Source: Linepithema humile
Taxonomy: Eukaryota; Arthropoda; Insecta; Hymenoptera; Formicidae
NCBI RefSeq assembly: GCF_040581485.1
Contig: NC_090130.1
Span: forward strand, 8,184,001 to 8,248,000
Length of the DNA: 64,000 nt
Direction of reading: 5' to 3'
Position numbers and translations under genes: made by a program. Of this stretch, positions 48,101-60,100 are shown piece by piece. The notes below the pieces were generated by a model, which did no database searches, was not told the DNA's origin, and was given only the letters and a program-made list of their open reading frames with translations. Positions within the stretch are counted from its first letter, which is position 1. Each line of letters starts with the position of its first letter.

Positions 48101-51100
48101 TTATTGAAAGGACGGAAAGGCGAAGCTAACAAGTCCTTGATGGCGCTTGAAGGGGCGCTGCTAGGTCGTTCAAGGTTAAAATTCTTTGGCTTTTTCAAAG
48201 AGCAATTATTTGAGAAACAATTGCGCGGATTTTGGGAAAGATATTTCTGAAAGGCACAATGAAATTCGAGGTATCAAAATATTGAATATCTTCGATGTTT
48301 CTCGTAAATCGTTTCAAATATTTTATTTTCTTGCAAATGTTATTTATAATTCATATTTTATTTATCATACAGTAGGATATAAATAGATGTAAACTGTGAC
48401 ATTTTATATCTGGAGATTTTATCTATGTCGGATTAAAAACAAACTGCTTAATTATGCGTCGCTATTCATGCCTTCTGCGAAATTGCGATGGCGCCTCGAT
48501 GATTACACGTCGCAGGAAAACCTGCTTTGATATTCATCTGATGAAAGGTCGTTGACGAAGTGGATTTAAGGTTACCTGCAAAGTTTTAAAAATAAATAGG
48601 AATGGAAGAAAGTAAAGGCGTCTGTAAAAAGATGAACTTCTATATGCCGTGTCGCGAAACAATAATTTTTTTTAACTACTGTTTTATACGCAATGAGAAT
48701 AAAGTCTTCCGTCTTACGCGAGAGAATCCAAACTTGCTTGGACACTTTCTGTAGGTCGTTCATTTTTTTATTATCTTGGGAACAGGATGTCTTTTATAAT
48801 TTCTCGTTTCTTGCGCTGTTATAGAACGAACCTTTGGTATATAAGAAGTAATCCGCGCGCATCGGTATATTTATAGTTCCTTATATTTTATTTAACCTAC
48901 AAAGTCTATGAGGAAGAAAATCAATTTTATAGGAAGAAGATTGCTCCGGCAAAATGTTACACAATAATCGGCGCTAACACGCGACCGGGAAAGTTTTTAT
49001 TTTGTTGTGAACATCGCGAGTTACGTTTCTATTTTCAGTACAGTCTATTTACAGTTTCGCCGTTTTTCGTTCTTTAAAGAGTAACTTTGCGAAGAATCCG
49101 GGCGGGCCTAATTAAATTATAAGTTGTGCCCGGCAAATCCGAAAGTAGTCACGAACGTATAGGGAATGATTAAACTTTCAGCAAAATTTAAGCTTTCATC
49201 CACAAGTTGTCAACTGTACGTATTCGTACTTTCTCACTTTTGACTTTTTCAAGAATATTACACGAAGAAAAATTGTATTTTTACAAAATTACGATGCAAA
49301 GCGCGTTTTTTTAATAACAGATTTTTAGCTAAACTTAGAATGTTTCTTTTTTAAATAAAATTTCAAAGAAAAATTTTTTATATAATAACAAATCCTTCAC
49401 GTTTGCTTCAATTATAACAATTTTTTTTAAATTTAATATCGACTAAAAATATTTTTAATTAAAAAGTAAACAAAATAGTACATATGCAAATTGGTTTTAA
49501 TGCATCATTCTCGAAAAATGCGATATACTGGGATCGACCAAGAAAAGTTGTAAAATCCCAGTCCAGAGCGGATTTTCAGGGAAAAGCATTTTGGTTGCGT
49601 AATTCTGTGCTTCTGTATAGCTTAACGTACTCTTCTTATCTCATCCGCGTTGCCGCGCATAGGAAGAAGAGCGCGCTGCGACGGTCGTCATATCGTTGCT
49701 CGTACGTAAATACGCACGTCGGTCGATGTAGGCCGACATCTCTTAAAGGCGTTAAACTGGGCCACGGTGCGTCGGCCTCAGGGCTAGAAATATCACCGGT
49801 GCACACACGAGGCGAAAGAGCGCCCGAACGATTAACCCTCATCGCGACTGAAATGCGCTTGACACGTACACGAGCGTGACTTTATCCCACGGTAAACTGT
49901 TACGAAGACTCGAAGCGAGAGAAGATACACTTTTCGCATTTACGATTCAGATTGAGGCCTCGATAGAGGTTTTAATTCAACGTCGCTCTTACTTCCAAAT
50001 TCTTATTAAGCAAATCTCTTTCTCTCTCTGCTGGATTTTATTATAATTTTTGTAAAATGCAATTATTTGACGCCGATTCGAATTGAAACCACGTCTGAAA
50101 TGTGCAAAGCTTGCTAACTTCGTACAGATTATGTCGTCTTTGGTTTCTTATAGGAATTAGAATTTAAAAAGACGATGCAAAGAGTAGTATATAAAAATAA
50201 TAATTATATCATTCTCGTCTTTTATTTTAATCGTGAAAAGTTGTATTACAATCTCTCTGGGATCTGCTACGTATTCATATTGTGAGTGAAGGGATAAACG
50301 CCCGCGACAGAGTCGCATAAAGGATTACGACAGTGTGTGTACAAATAAAATGAGACGCATGTGACTTATAAAACACATCAAAGCGACAGACTCGTACTTG
50401 AAGCTCGCGCTTGCATGGAAAATGAACTAATCGTTAGTAATGCAAAAGCATTAAAAGGTAGCGCGGAATATAGAATGTTTTTTTAATAAAAGATGCAGCG
50501 ACTTTCTGCTGTTTTAACTAGTGCAACTTGTTTGCATAATCGTGTTACTCAAACAATTTCAATTGTATTGATAAAATATATAGAGTGCGGAAGAGGAAAA
50601 AAATTTAATTCTTTAATGTACTATTTTTTTAAATATAATCTTTCAAAAGACAGAATATAGACTGCAAAAGAAATAATTCTAACAAAATGAATTTTTAAAA
50701 ATTATATAAATATAATTTTCAAAATTTTGTTCTGTAAAATATAAATATTGCACTCTATTATTTAAAATCGTCTTTTGGCGTTACTGAAAGATAGACCGGT
50801 TAGACACACGTACACGTAATCGTATTACAAGGATCAAGTTAAAAGTGGCAAAACGCAGCTGTCTGTAGCCAGCGCTCGTTTCTCTCCTCTCCTTCTTCGG
50901 CGCGGCGCGACTTAGGGAAAATCCAGCCCTTTAAATTATTGCATGAACTTTACTTAGACCGTGAAACTTGGAAATAACCTGCGGACTTCTGCGGTTTATA
51001 AGGAAAGAAAAAAACGAACTTTTCCGCATTTCAGCGTAGCGAATAATAGATCTGAAGCCACGTCTTTTTCTGTCTTGAGGATTACGCTGTTTTAGATACA

Positions 51101-51744
51101 GCCAGTATTCTACAATTTTTCATTAAAATTTGTTGTTGTTTTTTCAACATAACACAAAAGAAATTCAGTTTCAAATTCTAGCGATAAGATGACAATAAAA
51201 TATCGTCACAAATACAATTTATTACATGTTAACTCGAGAGGACAAATTTCTCTTACATAACGACAATAAGTGTCGTTGAAACAGGCTTCCCCAACGTTCC
51301 ACTCTAGTTTAAGACCAAGGTCGTTGATCCTCGCACCGAGGGGATAAATGTGCTGGAAAAGCCGGTTTCCGGGCTATGCCCGGCCTTCGCGCGGCCTTGG
51401 CAGTGACGCGAACGATGATGAGAGATCGTGATATTAATCGCGTGCGTTAAAGCCCCGGCTTCACCGGCGCAGCTGTGAGTATTCCCGGGCAAATGTGATC
51501 GACGTAACGGCGCGCGATGATGTGAGCGGATCTTGTATTAAAATTGTTTCACTTTCAGACGATCCATTGAAAAGGCTATTTGTATTCGACGTTTTTTAAT
51601 ATAAAATTATTAATTGATTACTATTTTATTTTATATTATAATGAGCGTTCAAATTCTTTAACCGATATGCGTTGGCCTTGCGGAGCATATTTGTTTTTTA
51701 TTCTTTCATGTTTCCTCTGTAACGATTGTTTACTTTCTATTATG

Positions 51745-51795
51745 TTATCACTGAAGATGGCCAAAATAAATGTGCCGAAACGTATGAATTGATAA
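51745..51795 (+). ncRNA. Hammerhead-ribozyme-like motif
   Basis: CUGAAGA at 51751-51757, stem II GGC/GCC with an A/U-rich loop, GAAA at 51777-51780 and CGUA at 51781-51784. Stem I starts as UCA/UGA; an outer segment UUAUCA can also pair with UGAUAA further on. Stem II is weaker than in the other copies, so this one may be decayed. Confidence 0.45.
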
Positions 51796-53933
51796 TTTGG
51801 TTAATTATTATTTTTTGAGCATCTAACACCTGGCTCTGGGTCAACATAGCTATTTTACATTTTTAATAATATTTTATTATTAAGGCCCAAGTTTGACATT
51901 TCTTTTATAAAATTATTATCCAGAAATTTGTCTATAGAAACTTTGATGTCTTCGGATCTACATTTGTGCAACGAACATATACAAATCTGTGTCAGCGCGT
52001 TTTTTTTCTTTCTCGCGTGTGAAAAGGACCGGCGAGGAACTGCCAGTGTCGACACACCGAGAGAAGGTGTCGTCCGTTTTCTTATTTTAAAAGCGCCAGA
52101 AAGAGGCGGCAGCCGAGTGCGCGCAGCCTTTGAGCAGCCTTGGCAATGGAGTGCGTTCGCCAAGAAGCACTTTCCGGCATCGTGAGCATCGTCGTGCACG
52201 TCGGGAAAATACACCGGCCTTGGGAATATCGATGAGCATAAATTAAGAAAGTTTCCCCCCTAAGCGCAGTCCAGAACGGCTTCGCCGTGCGCGAGATTGT
52301 CGCGATGAAACAATCGCTCGTGTGTATATAGTTGGTATCGATAAAAAGTAATAAGGGTATATGTGATATTCATAATGGCACACTCAGATCATATCGTATT
52401 TCATTGGTTTATCAGAGATTGTTCTGCTGATAGCGTATCTTTGCTTATTTATCAAAATTATATGTAAATAATATTTCGATATATCGTTATATTGGTATTT
52501 TCCTGACTAATTAAACACATTCAAATTAACAGTTTAACAACGGCGTGCAATTACGCGTCATTATTTTGTTTTATGTAAATTATCCAACTATTACCGCGTC
52601 CATTTACCATAAATAATCAGTTTTTCCGCGTTACGATTGCAGCATGATATACTATAAAGGCAATAAACTGCGGCGCATTTTTATATCGAACGGAAAACAA
52701 AATAATAAAAGTGCGTGGTCGATAAACGGAGAGGTGTAGCGTAGTGATATAGCGACTATAATCCTAAATAAAATATACATAGTATTGATATTTGTAAAAA
52801 TAATGTGAAATACATTTCGCGAATTTTATTGGACGGTCAAAGGATCAGTGGATTTAAAGTTGACGTTTTAGGGAAAAAAATGTACGATAGAAGACTATTA
52901 TTTTTCGTGACGTTTTAATTTTGAACGTAAAAGTGTTTTGACACACCAAAAATAAAATTTCTGGAAGCAGGATCCATTTGGAACTGAAAAGCTATATGTG
53001 TGTGTTTTGTTATATGAAATTTAAGCTGTGGAAAAGTAAATTGACTTTTAATACGAAACATTTCCGTGGCTGGGTTTTTTTTATTAAATTTTTGTCAATT
53101 TATGGCCGTTCTTCCTTGAACGCATCCCTTCGAGAAAATCCAGTTACTTAACCGGTTGGTCATTGATCCTTCGCGCACAAAGCAAGACAATAGACTAGGA
53201 TAATTGCACTCGCGTGCACGCTCTTTTGACCGTCCTTGACAGTGAAACGCAGATCACCGTGAAATACTTTCCGCAACTACGAACATCACGTATACATCAA
53301 AGCGGTGGATTACATTGGCCTTCGATATATCGATTCATTGATTCGTTCACGCAAAAAGAAGAGTTTATTTAAACTTTTCCTGTGCCATCGTATTATTGAG
53401 TCACGTCGGGACACATCCGGTCGTTGTTTTGCAAATATTTATCGCCATAAGCGGAATCTCGATGCAGTAATGAAGCAGTAATGAGCTGCTTAGAAATTAA
53501 TTGGTCGAGTAACTAAGTTTGTTCTCAACTATATTTGGACTAGCCAACTTGGCTGTCGCCAATTTATTTATGGCATATGCAAACGTAGGCGCGGACCGCC
53601 GTCTATGTTTTTATCGCCGCGAAACGGCGAATATCATACAGGTAGCGATGAAACTTTAACGAGACGGTTATGGCTTCCACTCTTCTTGGTGCATACATCG
53701 TGAAATATGGAAAGCGCTTTCCGGGTTGTTCTTGCATGTCCTTAACAATAAACAGCTATTCAATATTTTGCGACGTCCTGCATAATTCACACTAACATTA
53801 AAGTAACAAATCGTTGAGATGCTGATACAGTTATAAAAAAAAAAGTAATCACGATTTTAGAGATACGTTATTTCTGTGTACAAATAATAGTGATGGGTTC
53901 ACTTTCGACAATAATTACGCTGTTATGTTGCAG

Positions 53934-54134
53934 AGGACCTTCGGCGCTGAGACTTTGGCTCCTGTTCGACCTTTAGCTGCTCAGGATGGGAGGAGCGAGC
54001 CGAGAAGTCCGGCAAAGCCCAGAAGCGTTCGTGCTCGCAAGTCATCGTGTTGGGCGAAGCTGTTCTTCGTGCGATTAGTGGCTGTGCCGGGATAGCGCGG
54101 GACGGGGGTGGTTCCTTCCATCGTGTGAATCGAG
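53934..54134 (+). other. FAM135 5' UTR portion of the first coding exon
   Basis: Starts after the acceptor GTTATGTTGCAG and runs to the ATG at 54135. A TGA at 54126-54128, in frame with the start, supports that ATG as the true initiation codon. No conserved protein can be read in this segment. Confidence 0.65.
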
Positions 54135-57100
54135 ATGACCGATCTACAGGCCACCCTCGAGTTCTCCCTCGAGCTCTGCAAGTTCTACAATGTTGATCTC
54201 TTCCAGCGCGGGTAAGATTAACGGTCGCGCCGCTCGTATCCGCGCGATCGGCCGCCGAGGTGTTCCATTTAAGAGAGTTCTGTGTCTTGCAGGTACTATC
54301 AGATCCGGACTGCTCTCAGAGTATCACCGAAAATACCAGTCAAGGTGGAGGTTAATCAACCGCGAAACCGTAAGTACTTTATCGATTGAAGTACCAAGTC
54401 TTTGCAATACAGATACTTTATTTCGCATGATATATTATTTGTTTTATAATTATCACATATTTATCTTACAAGTCTTTTTATTAGCAATCATTTTCCCTTC
54501 TTCGACCAAAGTTTTTTCTATTTTAAAATTTAATCTTAGGCATTTTCACATTTCTGTTTCTAAAGCTTCTTTCAGACGATCCACTGTGATATAGAAATTG
54601 AAATAGAATTCTATTTGTAATTTTATGTACCGTGTAATCTAGCATTTGAAAAATCAGAATCTCGCATAAACAAAATATTTATATCAAGTATGTGCGCGAA
54701 GTATCTTTGTAATGCGTGAATCAATTAAGACTCAATCAATCGAAACACGCGTTGTTATACAACAAAAGGATCTTTATTTTTGCAAATGCCCGATAAATTA
54801 TATCGAAATATTACGATGCAAAGTCGAAATTGTCAAAAATTACATTAAAAAACTCGTCGTCAGTTTCTTATATCATGTATTTATACGTGGGTGTTTCTCG
54901 CGATTCTTCAGATATTTTTCATTACACAAAATTACAGATAGATTTCTATCTTGAATTCTGTCGCGAATTATAGATCGTCTAAAGCGAGCTTTACACGTGA
55001 GTCTTGCGTGAGCGTGAAAGGCTCGTGATTTATTTTTCGCATTTTGCTGAAAATTCTTGGTTGTATCACGCGAAAGTCATTGCTAGATTCATTGATTCCC
55101 GCTCGATCGATCTGTCGCTCGTATCTTTGGGGAGGAACAGCAAGGAATTCGCCGGACAAGCGCACACTCGTTGTGTTGCAGATTCGCTGGAAAGACCGGG
55201 CACGAGTAAGCGCTTTCAGATTCTCTATAAAAACGAAGAGGTGACACTCGGCACCTCCGTGCTGTTCCGAGCGCACGTGCTCGTGCACAGTCACAAGATT
55301 GAGGAGGCCCTGTCGCGCACCCACTTCAATCTAGGCGTCGAGCTATGGTTCAGCGAGCCGACGCAGCCGGGCAACATGGCTTGCGTGTCCTCGAGGTGAG
55401 CGTCTTGCCGTCTGACATAAAAGTCCGTACACTTTTTTTTTTTACTAGTAATAACACGCAAGGGTTGGACAATCTGGACAATCAGCCAACCGTACAATTC
55501 TTATTTCTTGTTTGTGATTTTTTTTCTCGGGAACGCGATACGTAAGCCTGCGAATAATTATCGAGAAAGACGAATGGTGGTGGAATTAAAGGAGAAAGAT
55601 TACTAAGTTGGGCTATTTACGACAGATTATTTTATGATTTTAGAGTTTGATTAATTGTAGAATGTTGTAATATTAAAACGCAGAAAAATAGGAATTTTTA
55701 AAATAAGAAAACGATATTATTTTAAGTATGTATTGATTAAAATAACTATTCAAAGTGTTTAATAATAACCTAAATCCAAGGTTATTTTCGCGTATGTAAA
55801 TTTCCTTGAACATGGCACGAGCAAGCCATTTGGATTACACTCGCGCAGCTCAATTACGGCGTACCTCCTTTCGAATGTCACATACGTTCCTAAGTGACTC
55901 TTTCATCAAGTTCTAAAACTGATTGTCGCCGGGAAGACTTGATAAAATTGACGCGGATCTAATAAGGTTCCGTTGAAGAAAATTACTACGGGCGACATAA
56001 TTCCCGACGCTCGTAAAGACGTCTAAACGATGACTTAATCTCTCGAACGTCTCTCAGACAGCTATCGGACATCTGTTGGGATATTTGTCCACAAATTGTG
56101 CGGATCCGCGCCGAGTTGATCGATGACGGTTTTCGACTGGAAGTCGCTATCGAGTCCGCGCGTGATCGATAGGAGATTTGACGGACGTTCCTTTTCAGGG
56201 CACTGCAGCTGAACTTTACACCTACGAAGGGCCTTCACTACCATCTGCCAGTGCTTTTCGATTACTTTCACCTCGCCGCGGTGTCCATCACGATCCACGC
56301 CTGTCTTGTAGCGCTTCATCAACCCTACATCAAGTCAGTATCGCTTGATCGCGCTCGCATTTTGTAACTCTTTATTTTGCGCTATTCTATACATAATCTA
56401 TATTCTATATATAATCTAGATTCTATATTTATAATCTATTACATACTATTCCACATAATAGACAACTGTTCTATGTATAATCGACGTTATTCCAGAAGAG
56501 AAACCTTCTTTCTGTTTCATGGTCGCGTACTTCGGCGAAACGCAGGAAGAGCATACTGCACGTAGTGCAAAGCTGGTGAGTTTTTGACACTTTGAAGCAA
56601 CTCAGAACTAAACTTTTCGCGCGCCAGTAAGTCGCGCAATTTATGATCTCTGCCCCGACTTTTGAATTCCTCAACCAATCAACTTGATCTTGAGTTTGAA
56701 TCTATAATGCGCCGCTTGTGTGTTAATTTTTGTACAATTTTAAAAACAATACAGTACAGAAATATTATTACAATGCGTTTTGCATCGAAAAGACTGCTCG
56801 GATTAAATAAAATGCGGTGCAAGTTCTTTTCTAGCTTTCAAAAAAAAAAAAAATTGATATTTATATTAAAAATGAAACAAATCTACAAGTTATTTAATTA
56901 CAAATTGATCGAATTGCAGTGCACCACGAGGTGGGAAACCCTGGTTACAGTTTAAGCAACCGGCGGCGAATGGCGATAACAGTACGACGACCTTCGGAAA
57001 CATTGTGAGTGTTTGATCATCGGTGTTGTTACGTGAAAACGACATTGCTGTTCGATAAATCTAACTCCGCGGATTATTTCAGGAGACCACGACGAGATGC

Positions 57101-60100
57101 GTCGGATCGGCGACGAGGATACAAAACGCGCGACTCGTCCAGCAAGAGGTCACAAGATTGCTCTTGGCCGTGAGAGAATCTTTGCTCAACGATCTGTCTG
57201 ATCTGGCGCGGCTTCTCCCTTCCTGGCAACAAAGGGCGCTCGAGCTCACACAGAAAACGCACAAAAAGATCACAAAGGTTCGATTTTTCACCTTGTGGCA
57301 CGCTTTCAATTTTCAGATGAAGATTCTTCTTCAAATCCTTATCGCATTCGCTTTTTGCAGTGGATAGACACCGAAGAGGCTGACATAGCCCAACTTTGCG
57401 CACAAAATATCGTTCTCTGGGAGTTATTTCTGGAAGCGTTCTCCGGCCGAGAAGAGGTTCACGAGCATTTAGCACGAATTCATCATCAACTGAGAGTAAA
57501 TACAATAATCAGCTATTAGATGATGATTAAGAATTCAATACTAATTCAATTTATTTCATCCAATTAATTTTATTTCATTGACGCAACTTTATTCGATCGC
57601 CCGCGTTTAATCACTTTCAGGTAAAACGGTTTGCGGAAGGTTTCTTCGTATTAGAAAATCCAAGAACATCGGCAGCGGGCTGCTACGACGCGAATTATCA
57701 ATCTTATCAAGCGGTGAGCGAGGCTGCCCGAAGATCGCGTTATCTCGCGTCATTGCCGCCGTTACCTGTCCATTGTCCGGAGCTGGACGGCGATCTTCAC
57801 TCGTTGCCTTTGATTTTTGAGGATCAATACGCTGACATGCAGCAGAGGCACAGAAACAGCGGTAGGTCTGTCGCGATGCACATCGGAGCGACTTAGCAGC
57901 TTGAAATATTACAGCAGAATATAATTTTCGGAATAATAATTAATATGTAATTGTGCGAGAACGATGAATAATCCGAAATATACTGCCATAAATTTTTCGG
58001 ACACCACAGTAAATAATCTTTGCAGTTCCCAGTATGGACGACTGCAGCTGTGGGATAGCGGCGATACTGGAATCGCGCTCGGTGGGCATCTGGTCGCCGA
58101 GGAGCGAGGGCGCGGCGCAGGACATCGGCTCGATCCAAGCCCGCCTCATGCTGATGCCCTCGACGCTTCCGGCGAGGCACAGCAAGTCCCTCGATCAGCT
58201 CGGTCCCGATCTCGTGGCGCCTCTGCAGCCGAGAACGTCGCCGAAGACCCTGCCTAGATCCGTGTCGACCCAGCTGTTCCCGCGTGGGCAGCGCGGCGGC
58301 GGTCGCAACGTCACGCCGCCCGCGACGGTGCCTTCGAGGGGGAGGCCGCGGTCGACAGTGCCGTCCAGTAGCACCCTCTTCCCGCCCTCGGGCCAGCAGG
58401 CCTGCTCCGCGCCGAATCCATCCCTCGGCTCCACGCCGGTGATCACTCTGCCTCGAGCCAAGTCCACGCAGATGCTGGTTCCGAATCGGCAGCAGCAGCA
58501 TCAGCAGCAGTCGGATTATCAGTCCACATCCATCACCTCGCTGCTGGCGGCGATGTTCCCCGAGTTACCGCCCGGCGGACATCTGCCCGGTTACCGACCG
58601 TCGTCCAAGTCCTGCGATCAAAATCTCACCGTGCCGACCTGCATGGGCGCTCTGGACCTCAGTCAGCTGCCCGATTGCTTGCCGGAGAGCAAGTCGGGAA
58701 ACATGCTGGAAGGTACAGAAATATCTAAATCCAGCAGCTTTCTCTCGGATCAGCTCTGTTTCACTCCGAATTTTTCGATTCCACGTCGACGATCAATCTG
58801 TCTCGAACAGATTTACACGGAAAAAGTTATATTTGAATGTCCGAGCATTAATTTATTTATATTTATTTATATTTATATGAGTTGAGAACATGGTGATTTT
58901 CGATCAACATCTCAATAAGTAATTCTCGCAATCACATTCTCGTGATCACTTCATAAAAGTTTTTATTAATGACGAATTAAATTTACTGTCTTCTAAGAAA
59001 CAGTTTGTAAGGGTAGCACTGATGATGGCTGAAAGATCAGCCGAAACGTATACTGCTTAATTAAAACATTGGTTTGAATAAAAAGTATCAAGAATTACAA
59101 TCTTCTTTGGCTTGAGATCCTCCTGCTATTCCATCGTTTTGAAATTTGCGAGCCTAAACATCAAGTTATTAATTTATTTATAGTATATTTTTTTAAGAAA
59201 AAATAAAATAATGGAATAACGTTGAGAAATTAATCGCGAGAACAAATTGATTAATTTCTTGTATTCGGTGCAGACTATCACTCCCTCGATACGAGGAGAA
59301 TACGACTGGAGCCGCGAAGTCATCATCTGGGAACACGCCAACCGCTGCCAACGACCACAAACGACCAAAGTAGCTTTCTACCCGCCAAGGCGAACATAAA
59401 CGGCGACAGTTTTCTGTACGACGGTCAGCCGCTGCACACGGCGACGCTGGACAGAATCACCTACAAAGGGAACTCCGGAAAGTCGAGAAAGTCCGGACAT
59501 CAGACGGGTGGCAAGTACAGTCAGACGAACGGCGTCGAGAGCCGCAGATATCACACTCTCGGTAAGACATCGATGACGCACAGAAGTCGCCCGGAGATAC
59601 CAGAATCCATGAACGGCAGCAGTCATCTGCTGCTGGCCGATTTTCTCAACAAAAAATCGTCATCCAACTACTACGCGAGCACCACGGACTCGTTCTTTTA
59701 TCGCACAAACGGCAGCACCAGCGCGAGAACCCGCGACGAGATGGACAAGCCGAAGAGACCGAAGAGCACGGAGCGACTGCTCGACGCGGTGGAGCGCAAC
59801 GAGTGCTGCGACTTCCGACGAGACCGGCCGTCGGCTCGGAGGAGAACAGAACGATCGACCAAGTCTCGCAGCAGCGCGGCGCAAAACTACGAAGAGAAGC
59901 AGCGACGCGAGAAGAAGACCGCGGAGACGCCTCAGGAGCCGATTTACGAGGTGATAGCTCCGAAGCCGGAGCCGAAGAGGGAGTCCCGCGTCGAGAGAAG
60001 AAGGGACAAGCACAACAGGAGGCCGCACTCCGCGCCCGTTCTCGACACGGATCACCCGGCGGAGGAGAGCAAGAAATGCAGTCACAGGAACCGGAAGCCG

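Larger units (their letters stand above)
37966..53933 (+). other. Roughly 16 kb non-coding interval, probably FAM135 intron 1
   Basis: No conserved protein was recognised on either strand. The first kilobase is GC-rich; the rest is AT-rich. Contents noted: TC microsatellite about 38800-38822, AG microsatellite about 39897-39924, TA runs near 40593-40606 and 43738-43755, and an (AATA)n run near 47556-47572. An inverted repeat at 44977-45110, weak repeats at 51.3-53.3 kb and a hammerhead-like motif at 51745-51795 are listed separately. A small unrecognised ncRNA cannot be excluded. Confidence 0.5.

Noticed and set aside
56044..56198. Earlier start for FAM135 exon 4 at the CTCTCAG acceptor near 56056
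   Set aside because: The open frame reaches an in-frame TAG at about 56170. The acceptor at 56198 gives the family-like SSRALQLNF join.
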